From Pachysolen tannophilus NRRL Y-2460 (lineage: Eukaryota; Ascomycota; Pichiomycetes; Alaninales; Pachysolenaceae), in assembly GCA_001661245.1 (NCBI GenBank), contig KV454014.1:28668-92667 (forward strand): a DNA stretch of 64,000 nucleotides, read 5' to 3'. The notes under the pieces are model-generated. The model had not been told where the DNA came from. It saw nothing but the letters and a program-made list of their open reading frames with translations, and ran no database searches. Within the stretch, counting starts at the first letter, position 1, and each line of letters opens with the position of its first letter. Below are positions 44,028-52,708 of this stretch, in pieces. The translations under genes were made by a program, and so were the position numbers.

Positions 44028-45521
44028 ATGTTGGGAGAGGTCTGCGCAGTAAAGTCTTCAAATTCCAAGAGAATTGTTACGATACTAGTTGTTGCTTGCA
44101 TACAAGTTGTGTTAATAATAATTGGTTTACTGTCTTTGGGATATGTTATAACAGAAAATCAGAAAAACTTATTTGAAGACTTGGACGAGTCACTTGGAGA
44201 TATGATTAAAGATCAAAATGATCCTTTGATGTTGGAAATAATGTCTGGGAAATTTGATGGTGATAAAGCAATCGTGCCAGAGCAAGAGTGGTTGAAAATT
44301 CCAAATCAGTTTTTAACAAATATGTATTATTCTCAATGGTCTGTTTATGAAGATAGAAACCATTTTCCAAGAGATATACCTTATGATTATATTTCCAATG
44401 TTTTTTATTGTTTTATTGGGATTGATGAAAAAACTGGAAATGTTAAATATATGGATGAAAATAGTGATTTAGAAATTGAGTCTTTTTTCAAAATAGATAA
44501 TAATTCAATTTTTAATCATTCTATCAATAAGAAAGATGAGTTGAAAATTAAAGAAAATAATTTAGAAAATAATATAGATCTAGAACATAATATCACTTTT
44601 ATTGGGACTCATGGAGCAATTGATCAATTTATGGAATTAAGAAAAATTCATTCTCAACAAAATTTAAAAATTTCAATGTCAATTGGTGGTTGGGGATTAG
44701 GTGATAAATTTTCTGTCGTTATGAAAAATGACAAGAAATTTCTTAGATTTATTAAATCATCAATTGAAATGATGACAAGGCATGATTTTGATGGAATAGA
44801 TTTAGATTGGGAGTACCCACAAAATGAGGAAGATGCAAAGAAAATGGTGAAATTGTTAAAATATTTGAGATACGCTTTAAATCAAATAGAAAGAATCACA
44901 GGCAAGGAACCTGGCTCTTTATTGTTGTCAGTTGCTTCTCCTTGTTCTTTGGAAAACTTGAATGCTTTCCACTTGAAAGAAATGGATAATTATTTAAATT
45001 TTTGGAATTTGATGTGTTACGATTTTGCTGGTTCTTGGTCCCAGAAAGTAGACTACCATTCAAATTTGTATTCCACAAGACCTGATCAAAATTCGGTAGA
45101 TAAGGCAGTCAAGCATTATATCTCAAAAGGTATTAATTCAAGAAAGTTGATCTTGGGGATGCCTAATTACGGTAGGAGTTTCACAGAAACTTCTGGTTAT
45201 GGTGAGAGTTTTAAAGGCGTAGGGAAAGGATCACTAGATGAAGAAGGGATTTGGAATTATAATCAGTTGCCTTTGCCTAGATGTAAAGAAGAATTTGATA
45301 AAAAAGCAGTAGCTGCATGGAACTATGATCCAGAAAACAAAACATTTATTAGTTATGATAACCTGGAATCTGCAAGAATTAAAGCAAACTACGTTGTAGA
45401 AAACAGTTTAGGTGGTGGAATGTGGTGGGAAAGTTGTGGTGAAAATTATGAAAATATCAAAAGATCTACTGTCCATAACTTTGTTGACGAGTTGTATAAA
45501 AATTCACCTGAACTATTTTAG
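44028..45521 (+). CDS. GH18 chitinase-like protein with N-terminal membrane anchor
   Basis: 497 residues from ATG 44028. An N-terminal hydrophobic span (VTILVVACIQVVLIIIGLLS) looks like a signal anchor. The remainder is a glycoside hydrolase family 18 barrel: NVFYCFIGIDEKTGNV, LKISMSIGGWGLGDKFS, the catalytic DGIDLDWEYP (DxxDxDxE, Glu as acid), LLSVASPC, FWNLMCYDFAGSW and LGGGMWWESCGE. All catalytic residues are present, so chitin hydrolysis is likely. In S. cerevisiae the closest type is Cts2, implicated in spore-wall formation; the membrane anchor here suggests action in the secretory pathway or at the cell surface. The gene overlaps an out-of-frame upstream ATG at 44015. The name CTS2 is plausible but not certain. 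Confidence 0.9.
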   Translation: MLGEVCAVKSSNSKRIVTILVVACIQVVLIIIGLLSLGYVITENQKNLFEDLDESLGDMIKDQNDPLMLEIMSGKFDGDKAIVPEQEWLKIPNQFLTNMYYSQWSVYEDRNHFPRDIPYDYISNVFYCFIGIDEKTGNVKYMDENSDLEIESFFKIDNNSIFNHSINKKDELKIKENNLENNIDLEHNITFIGTHGAIDQFMELRKIHSQQNLKISMSIGGWGLGDKFSVVMKNDKKFLRFIKSSIEMMTRHDFDGIDLDWEYPQNEEDAKKMVKLLKYLRYALNQIERITGKEPGSLLLSVASPCSLENLNAFHLKEMDNYLNFWNLMCYDFAGSWSQKVDYHSNLYSTRPDQNSVDKAVKHYISKGINSRKLILGMPNYGRSFTETSGYGESFKGVGKGSLDEEGIWNYNQLPLPRCKEEFDKKAVAAWNYDPENKTFISYDNLESARIKANYVVENSLGGGMWWESCGENYENIKRSTVHNFVDELYKNSPELF

Positions 45522-45750
45522 ACCTTTATTGTTTTTACAAACTTTTATTAGCATTTCTCTGTGTGTGTGTTTTATTTTTTTTTTTTGTTCTGTTATTGTA
45601 AAATAATTTTATACACCAATAATTCACGTTTAATTAGTTTATACAAAGGTTTATTGAAATTCGTAGGTATTCTCAAAACTAAAAAAAAAAAAAGAAAGCA
45701 GTAAAAAGCTAAAAAGAAAAAGAAAATACGCCAAAGCTATACCAAGATTA

Positions 45751-47190
45751 TCAAACCCTTTTAATATATTTTTCTTTCCAAAAAAAATATTGCTCAAACC
45801 TCTGACAACTAAAAGTCATGTAGTCAAAATCAATTAAAGATATTTTATCTTGTATTCCAGCCCAAATGCCCCAATAAAACCCTGGCATACCATAATATGT
45901 ACTTATTTCATCAATTAAATTATCAACTTGAGCTTCAGTGCAATTTGAAGTAGAACATGCCGAAAGATATGCTTTAGCCCAGTTCCGCATTATCGGGTTT
46001 TCCTTTGATGGCTCTGGAATCTTTGACTGATCACAATCAAAACCTTGCCATTCTATAAAATGATTTGATATATCGAATGCTCTTGGTGCTGGTAACATGT
46101 ACTCGTAGTCTATAAAAGATATTGGATTTAATTCTAAAGGTTGGTCTAAAGGTGTCATTTCTGTTCTCCCAGATTTCAATTCTTCTGATAATTCAGGTGG
46201 GATTATTATATTCCCACTCAACAAATCCGAATGACATGAAACTTTTGGGGATTTATCTGCTATTGTCTTTGTGAGCCAATGTAGCTCTTTCAATAGTATT
46301 TCGTTTAAGGTATATTTTTTTGTAGCGGAACTAGTCTTGTATATTTCCAATAAATGTTTATATTGCAAACATTTTGAATATAACAGTTCAATTTCTGGTA
46401 AAATGTTGATCCATTTCTGTAAAATTTCCCAAATGTTTTTAACAATCTTTTCCCCCTTATAATGTTCTTTTCTGAAAATTCTCAATTTTTTTATGCCTTC
46501 TTCAATATCGTCTCCATTAATTACATTATGCCAATGACCCAACCTTTGTGCAATTAATGGGTACAATACTGGATGAGATAATTCTTCAGGTGTTAATGAT
46601 CTTCCCGGTAAAAACCCATACACTAATCCATTAGCAAATCTTGCATGAATCGATGGAGCCAAGTTAAACGAATTTAACAACATTTGACTAACAAATTCAC
46701 GATCTCTATCAATAATTAAATTTGTTCCCTGACCATATGTTCTTATTAATACAGCTTCATTTGTTTTAAGATTTTTACAATGTAATAACATATTCGTTAT
46801 CCCTCCAGTAAGCTGGATTACCGACAAATCATCTTGTGACCATGATGGGAAAATTAACGACAACATATTTTTCAACTCTTTTTTCAAAATAACATCTTCC
46901 TCAACAGGAGTTGCAGATAGTTTGATAAAATGATTTGGTAAATACATTGAATGCGTAGAGTTATTATTTAAGATATTATTGTTATTGACATTAATAACTT
47001 TTTGAGTATTTGATTTATCAACCAAATCAGATTCAGGCCCCAAGGCTAATGATGAACTTGATGGACTTGCAAACGACAAATCATGTTTCGATGAAATCTT
47101 ATTCGTAGATTTCTCCAACTCCTTACTGCTATTAACTGGTAAAAGATGTAAATCTCCACATGATAAAAGACAATAAACTGATGATAACAT
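45751..47190 (-). CDS. EKI1: Ethanolamine/choline kinase
   Basis: A 479-residue kinase of the choline/ethanolamine kinase family, first step of the CDP-ethanolamine/CDP-choline (Kennedy) pathway. Residues 1-115 are Ser/Asn-rich and variable. The catalytic part has VIQLTGGITNMLL, VLIRTYGQGTNLIIDRDRE, Brenner's phosphotransferase motif CHSDLLSGNIII (about 318-330), FIDYEYMLPAPRAFDISNHF, and a terminal GFYWGIWAGIQDKISLIDFDY. The Ser in HSD replaces the more usual Asn. The C-terminal part looks more like Eki1 than Cki1, but substrate preference cannot be read from sequence, so the symbol is tentative. Neighbour DPP1 also acts in phospholipid metabolism. Confidence 0.8.
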   Translation of the reverse strand: MLSSVYCLLSCGDLHLLPVNSSKELEKSTNKISSKHDLSFASPSSSSLALGPESDLVDKSNTQKVINVNNNNILNNNSTHSMYLPNHFIKLSATPVEEDVILKKELKNMLSLIFPSWSQDDLSVIQLTGGITNMLLHCKNLKTNEAVLIRTYGQGTNLIIDRDREFVSQMLLNSFNLAPSIHARFANGLVYGFLPGRSLTPEELSHPVLYPLIAQRLGHWHNVINGDDIEEGIKKLRIFRKEHYKGEKIVKNIWEILQKWINILPEIELLYSKCLQYKHLLEIYKTSSATKKYTLNEILLKELHWLTKTIADKSPKVSCHSDLLSGNIIIPPELSEELKSGRTEMTPLDQPLELNPISFIDYEYMLPAPRAFDISNHFIEWQGFDCDQSKIPEPSKENPIMRNWAKAYLSACSTSNCTEAQVDNLIDEISTYYGMPGFYWGIWAGIQDKISLIDFDYMTFSCQRFEQYFFWKEKYIKRV

Positions 47191-47607
47191 GGCCCGTTAA
47201 TATGTCCCAACCATTAAGCGATTATTACAATTATGCAGGTAATAAATAAAATTAAACTGTGAAAAGCAATGGGAAAAAATGAAAACGAAAATTAAAAACG
47301 ATTAATGGAAAATAGAACGGAAATTCACAAACCAAACTTGATAAACATCAAATACAAAAATGAAAAAAGACGATTTTTCTAGTTTTGATCAGATGATAAG
47401 CACTACTGATTACCAAATATAATAATACTAATTTTAAAGTTGGTGATATTTTTTAAATTCCAAAAATTTTCAAGTCTTTTTTTGGAGAAAAAGATCTATT
47501 TCGAGGCATGTGAAAAATTATAAAGGAGAAAAGAAGAAAAAAAAAAAAAAAAAAAACAATAAAATTATTCAAGCTAGTATGAATAGTTTTACGATAACAA
47601 GTACTAA
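47191..47607. other. Intergenic EKI1 upstream / DPP1 downstream
   Basis: 417 bp of AT-rich DNA with a poly-A run at about 47536-47554. It holds the EKI1 promoter and DPP1 3' end. No inositol-responsive CATGTGAA element was recognised with confidence, although CATGTGAAAAA occurs at 47508. No gene seen. Confidence 0.5.
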
Positions 47608-49035
47608 CTAGGCTGCCCCATTAGCTTCTTCGGCATCATGCTGTGGTGTCAATTCATACTCGACATCTCTGTAAATTGTGTTTCCATCATGTTTTTCCTC
47701 ATCTATTAATACGTAGGGCAAGTAACAATAATCGTCTGTTATCTTTGGAAAAATTCTTCTGTATGACCACCATGCCATTATACAACCTAATACGCTTCCT
47801 AGAATCACATCAACAAAATGATGTCTATAATCTTCAGTTCTAGAAAGGGCAATATAACAAGCTCCAAATGCTGGTATTCCACAAACTATGGTTCTCCATG
47901 ACCCAGTATCTACATGACTAACTAAAAATTGGCCACATAACCACAAGCTTAAAAACCCTAATCCTGAAAAACTAGTTGAACTATGTCCTGATGGAGTGGT
48001 TTTGAATCCATCTAATAAAATCAGAATATTATCTGTAGTACAGACATCTTTAGCAAATACCATTGTATTTTCTGGAGTACCTTCTTTAACAACACACCTT
48101 GCCAAGAAATCAGGTCTGTGGCGGCCTATCCAACATTTCAAAAACTCAGTAATCAAATCTGTTGTAAATAACGATAGAAATAATCCCAAGAGCGATACAT
48201 ACAAGACATATACCTTATGTTGCCTTGGTGTAAAAATTAATGAAACAAGTGTCACTACTGCAAATGGAATACCAAATGATGCAAAAAACAACAGAAATAC
48301 GGGAACTCTTTCATGTTCCGCAAAAGGATGAGAAATTGTAAGATCATTAATAAAAAATTGCCTTTGAAAAGGACCTGGATTATAATTCCAATTTAAAATA
48401 AATATTAAAATTAAAAGTCCACAAAAGATAGCATCAGAAAATCTCCATCTAACCAACAGAGGATAAAACTTCAACCTATCAAACCCAAAACTGTATCTAT
48501 CACAGTACAATTCCCCCGGTGCCATGGTCTTACTATTATTAATTGAATAAATTTGATGTTTAGGATTAATATTAAAAGAATTGGTATTGCTAAAATTTAA
48601 GTCTCGTGTACTGCTGCTACCTTCATATCCCACTAAAACGGAATTTTGTGGCGTTAGAGCGAATGTGGCGCCTGGCTTGAAATTCTTTACCTTAAAGGGT
48701 AATGAGCACGTGGCTGAAGCATAATTAGAAGATAAGGATTTGCTTTTACGATTGGTAGAAGCAAAATCGGCAGTGTCATTAGTGTCTGTTGGGTCTGCTA
48801 AGTCGGCGGTATCTGCAGCAAATGCTGTTGCCGATGCTGCTGATGCTTTTGATGCCTTGGCAGCGATAGCGGTAGCAGCGGTAGTAGCAGAGTTTGTTTT
48901 CTCGGTACATACTTCATTAACAGCACTACCATTTTCCTGCTCAAAGGGAAAATCATTCAACTCATAACTATACTTCAAATTTTTGTTACCATTCAGAATC
49001 TTGCATTTTATCTTATCAGATACAATAGCTTTCAT
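47608..49035 (-). CDS. DPP1: Diacylglycerol pyrophosphate/lipid phosphate phosphatase Dpp1
   Basis: 475 residues from ATG 49035 (the codon before it is a TTG). The C-terminal 300 residues match Dpp1: RQFFINDLTISHPFAEHERV, six hydrophobic spans, and the three PAP2 motifs CWIGRHRPDF (about 303), PSGHSSTSFSGL (about 350) and SRTEDYRHHFVDVILGS (about 400). Dpp1 removes phosphate from DAG pyrophosphate and phosphatidate in the vacuole membrane. The first 170 residues are an Ala/Thr/Asp-rich extension not in S. cerevisiae Dpp1 (289 residues). An internal ATG at 48525 (MAPGELYCDRYSFGFDRLKF) would give a 305-residue protein of normal length, so either start, or both, may be used. DPP1 next to ZIP1 and near GCN2 matches S. 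cerevisiae order. Confidence 0.92.
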   Translation of the reverse strand: MKAIVSDKIKCKILNGNKNLKYSYELNDFPFEQENGSAVNEVCTEKTNSATTAATAIAAKASKASAASATAFAADTADLADPTDTNDTADFASTNRKSKSLSSNYASATCSLPFKVKNFKPGATFALTPQNSVLVGYEGSSSTRDLNFSNTNSFNINPKHQIYSINNSKTMAPGELYCDRYSFGFDRLKFYPLLVRWRFSDAIFCGLLILIFILNWNYNPGPFQRQFFINDLTISHPFAEHERVPVFLLFFASFGIPFAVVTLVSLIFTPRQHKVYVLYVSLLGLFLSLFTTDLITEFLKCWIGRHRPDFLARCVVKEGTPENTMVFAKDVCTTDNILILLDGFKTTPSGHSSTSFSGLGFLSLWLCGQFLVSHVDTGSWRTIVCGIPAFGACYIALSRTEDYRHHFVDVILGSVLGCIMAWWSYRRIFPKITDDYCYLPYVLIDEEKHDGNTIYRDVEYELTPQHDAEEANGAA

Positions 49036-49401
49036 CAACTAATCGTAAGTTTCATTCAACCAACAAATAAACTACAATAAATTTAAAATCTGATCTCTAC
49101 CTAATTCTCAAGAGAAACTGAAAAAATTAAAAACAAAAAAAAATAAGTGAAAAGTTATAAATTATCGGTAAATCCTTATTATACTATATGTTGATTCCCT
49201 TTCGCGCTAATTGCCTATTAGGGGAATACAACATTTCAAATGTGATAAAATATAAAAAGGGGGAAAAATAAATACATATCTTTATCGGCGGTTAATTTTT
49301 AAACATATATATATTTCTTTAATTACTTTCTTTTTCAATAAGTCAAGTTTTAATCTTGTTTTGAATTGAAATTAGGTGAAAACCGTTATTTAGAATTTAA
49401 A
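49036..49401. promoter_or_regulatory. Divergent DPP1/ZIP1 promoter region
   Basis: 366 bp between the divergent DPP1 and ZIP1 starts. It includes a URS1-like element (49285-49294, listed separately), A-rich tracts and a TA-rich segment. If the internal DPP1 start is used, the DPP1 promoter extends further left. No gene seen. Confidence 0.6.
49285..49294 (+). promoter_or_regulatory. URS1-like (Ume6) site upstream of ZIP1
   Basis: TCGGCGGTTA differs at one position from the reverse complement of the S. cerevisiae URS1 consensus TAGCCGCCGA. It lies 108 bp before the ZIP1 ATG. URS1 represses early meiotic genes in mitosis and activates them in meiosis through Ume6. That Ume6 acts here is an inference from motif and gene identity. 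Confidence 0.6.
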
Positions 49402-51803
49402 ATGTCAAACTTCTTTCGGGATACAAATCTTTTCAAACCGAGGAAAAATAATATATTTTCATCCTCATCTTCATCTGCGTTAAATGCCGATAAACATAGG
49501 AATCAGCAAGATTTATCTTCATCAGTATTAAATGGTGATGTGCTGTCGTCTCCAGAGAGAAGAAATAATAGCAGTAATAAGAATGATGATTTTTTTATGA
49601 ATCAAGATAATTCAGTTTTAAGTACGGAGGATTCAAACATTTCAACGAATATAACTTCTGGTCCAAAAAAGACATCAACTGCAAATACCTCTGTCAAAGA
49701 TGTTTCCCTCAAAGATAATAATAATAATAATAATAATAATAAAGTTATTCATCAAGAAGGGGAAGAAGAAGAAGAGGAAGATGACGATTCGTTTAATAAT
49801 AGCTTTGAAATAATGGAAATTAGGGATGTTAATGGTCAAACTCAAACGAATAATGATGTTACATCTCCTGCAACAACAACCACTTACTCCAAGTCAGAGC
49901 TTGATAAGAATGACCAAAATGAGTCTGATTTGAAAAAGATGAAATCAGTTGAAGTTACAAGATTGGTGACAGATGACGATTCATTACAACCTTTGTTGTT
50001 AACAATTCAAAGTTTAACTAATATTCGTCACCAATTAGAATCTAAATTAAAAAATTCACAAGATATTATTAGTCAAAAAAATGAAGAGATTAGAAATAAT
50101 AAAGATAGAATTCAAGCCATAAAACAAAAAGTAGAGAAAGCTGTACAATTGATTGGGTTATTAAACGATGAAATTATTTCTGTTAAAAGTGAAAAAAATG
50201 AATTTTTCAACAAATTAACAGATATTCAAATTGAAAATCAAACATTTCATACAAAGCTAGGAGAATCAAAGTTTCATGTTGAGAATTTATCTAAGAAATT
50301 AGATGCCTTGAGAAACAAATTCATTATAAATAATTCAGAAGTGGAAAAAAAAGATTTAATCATTAACAATTTGAAATCTAAGATTAATGATTTTTCAGGA
50401 AGATTATCAGAAGAAAAACTAAGAGCAATTGGACTAGAAAAAGAACTTGATCATTCTCGTAAAAATTATGATTCAAATATTGCTAGAGAAGCTGAACTTA
50501 GAATGAAATTTCAGGAAAAATTTGAATCTCAAAGATCAAATTTAAAACTTGAATTTAAGTAAGTACAAGAACTTACCCCTTTTTTCATTAGTCTGATAAT
50601 TTACTAACTCTTACCTCTATCTTTAACAAAGAAACATATCTGAATTTTTTGAAAAAAAAATCGATGTTATACAAACCACTTTAACTACACGATTTGATAA
50701 TATTAATGAAAAGTACAGTTTTACCTTTTTTTCTTTCAATTTTATTTATTTACATTTCTTAATTGACTAATTACTAATTTTTTTTAATGTTTTTTTATAA
50801 TTCAGTATTGATCAAAATGCAACTGATGTGATTAAAGATAAATTGGAATATTTAAATTCAAATATTGAAAAGCTTGAGACAAATTTTTTTGAAAAGCTTT
50901 CAAAGTGGGATTCTGTTCCTACAACTATCACCAAAGAACAAGAAAAATCATTTTTGGAATTGAAAAAAGAAATTAACGGAGCCTATGACAAAATATTAAT
51001 CTCTAATGGCAATTTGAAAGATGGTATTACCACCGATTCATCCAAAGTCAATGAGAAATTTGAAAAAATATTTAAAGATTTTGGATCATTTTCAAATAAA
51101 CTTGATCAACAACAAAATTCACTTGAAAGTTTTGATGAAATTATAGAAGAAAAATTAAAAGAAAAACAAGAATTAAATACAAGATTGCAAACGGCAACGG
51201 ATGAATTGGTTCTTCAAAAACTAAGAAACGAAGAATTAATGAAAGAACTAACTTTGAATCAAACAAAATCTCTGGATGGTAAATCTGAAATAGAAAAATT
51301 GCACAAGAAAATTGAAGAGCTGACTCAAGAGAACAAACGGTATATAAACGAATTAAAAGAGCTAAAAGATGATATCAAATTAAGAGAAAGCAAATTAGCT
51401 GAATTCGAGAAAACTTCTATAATTGAAAGAGAAAATTTCATTAAATCCTATGAAAGTAAATTGAGATCACAAACTGATTTAAATACACAAATTGTAAATG
51501 AAAATGAAAAAGCCAAAGAATCTGCAAGACATGAATTATTACTGATGAGAAAATCTTATAACGAAATTAAAATCAGTCTTAATTCAACTTTACATGAAAA
51601 TCAAACTTTAAAAGATCAACTTTGCAATTTGAAGAAATTTTCAAATTCTAAATCAATACCAAAAAAAGAACTTGAAAAAACTAAAGTTTGTAAAAATTCG
51701 ACTGATCAAAGAAAAATCCAAAGAAATGAGACAATTCAAGTTAAGGAAAAAATCATAAATAATGCAGATAACGATGATTATGCAGATAATGTTGATGTTA
51801 ACG

Positions 51804-51834
<31 letters not shown>

Positions 51835-51994
51835 TGATGATGTTTTTGAGCTAAGATCAAGTCCTAAAACTTCTCCTGAACCACAATTTTTAAGAAAGCT
51901 GCTGAAAAGGAAAAGAAAGTTAATTGATGATCGTTCTCAAAATGAAAGTATCAATCTGAAAAATTATTTGAAAAAAAAACTGGCAAACCAGTAA
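49402..51994 (+). CDS. ZIP1: Synaptonemal complex protein Zip1 (introns)
   Basis: Start ATG 49402 gives MSNFFRDTNLFKPRKNNIF, which strongly resembles the Zip1 N-terminus; an upstream TTG in frame is ignored. Predicted exons are 49402-50558, 50632-50712 and 50806-51994, total 808 residues. Intron 1 has GTAAGT, TACTAAC and a CAAAG acceptor; intron 2 has an unusual GTACAG donor and ATTCAG acceptor. The middle exon is 81 nt, so skipping it keeps the frame (781 residues). After an Asn/Ser-rich head comes a long coiled coil (about residues 195-670) and a basic tail (KLLKRKRKLIDDR). Zip1 forms the transverse filaments between homologues at pachytene. Neighbours DPP1 and the glutaredoxin-like gene are those of S. 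cerevisiae ZIP1. Confidence 0.87.
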
Positions 51995-52087
51995 TCGCTT
52001 TCATATATTAAGCTGCAATCAATATTTGTTCTTCTTTTTATTTTGGTATCTATTGTCAAACATAATAAAATGCTTTACCCATCTATT

Positions 52088-52432
52088 TTACAATTTTTGA
52101 GATAACTCTTCTATCAACTCTTCCGCATCCAACCTATGCATAAATTTAATTGGCCTAGACTGTGCTTCTCTATCTATATGAAGCACAGGTATATCATAGA
52201 CATACATATCATGCCATTTCAAGTTTTCTGGTTTCAAAATATCAACTTCTTGATAATTCAATAATTTTAAATCAATCGATTTATCAGTAAATATTTTTTT
52301 CTTCAACACTTCTTTAGCCTCCTCACACAAAGGACAAGCCTCTTTAGTAAACAAAGTCAATTGAATCGTATCTTTCATACATCTTGCTGCTGTCGTTGTA
52401 AAAAATCTCTTCCCTATACTTGAATAAAACAT
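52088..52432 (-). CDS. Glutaredoxin-like small protein (YDR286C-like)
   Basis: 114 residues from ATG 52432; the frame extends upstream only to a TTG. The basic, Ser/Thr-rich start (MFYSSIGKRFFTTTAARC) looks like a mitochondrial targeting peptide. The body is a DUF836/glutaredoxin-like fold with IQLTLFTKEACPLCEEAKEV, where CPLC is a CxxC redox pair, and the cis-proline region YDIPVLHID. The length equals, from memory, the S. cerevisiae uncharacterised glutaredoxin-like YDR286C, which is likewise next to ZIP1. Convergent with ZIP1, 93 bp between stops. A thiol redox role is probable; its substrate is unknown. Confidence 0.87.
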   Translation of the reverse strand: MFYSSIGKRFFTTTAARCMKDTIQLTLFTKEACPLCEEAKEVLKKKIFTDKSIDLKLLNYQEVDILKPENLKWHDMYVYDIPVLHIDREAQSRPIKFMHRLDAEELIEELSQKL

Positions 52433-52599
52433 GCTAAATATTTCATCAAATTTGTTCAATTAAACATTTAACTTTTTTGCTTTTTTTTATTTTAATTTAT
52501 TTTTTTTTTCTTGCAAAAACATATTAATTTTTGTGCTTAAAAGGAAAATAGGTTACAAATATAAAAGAGAAAATTAAAAAAACAAAAAAAAAAGAAAAA

Positions 52600-52640
52600 A
52601 GAAAAGAAAAGAAAAGAAAAAGAAAAAGAAAAAGAAAAAG
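52600..52640. repeat. (GAAAA)/(GAAAAA)n purine repeat
   Basis: A tandem purine tract between the divergent glutaredoxin-like and VPS9-domain genes, about 70-110 bp upstream of the latter, probably a promoter poly(dA:dT)-like element. Confidence 0.75.
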
Positions 52641-52699
52641 ATCAAATTTCGAACAAGATTGAAATTGTAGATATTGCTTTTAATAGATTGGGTAAAGCA

Positions 52700-52708
52700 A
52701 TGAGATAA
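52700..52708 (+). promoter_or_regulatory. Two-codon uORF overlapping the start codon (TAATG)
   Basis: ATG AGA TAA begins 8 bp before the VPS9-protein ATG, and its stop shares its last A with that start codon. If the transcript begins upstream, ribosomes would meet this minimal uORF first and could reinitiate or leak through. It is in a different frame from the main gene. Confidence 0.55.

Noticed and set aside
47508-47520. Inositol-responsive (Ino2/Ino4) element upstream of EKI1
   Set aside because: CATGTGAAAA matches the core, but a single short E-box in AT-rich DNA, nearly 320 bp from the start and close to the DPP1 stop, is weak evidence.
50559-50631. Mer1 splicing enhancer in ZIP1 intron 1
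   Set aside because: TTACCCCT is only a partial match to the AYACCCUY element; not enough to claim.
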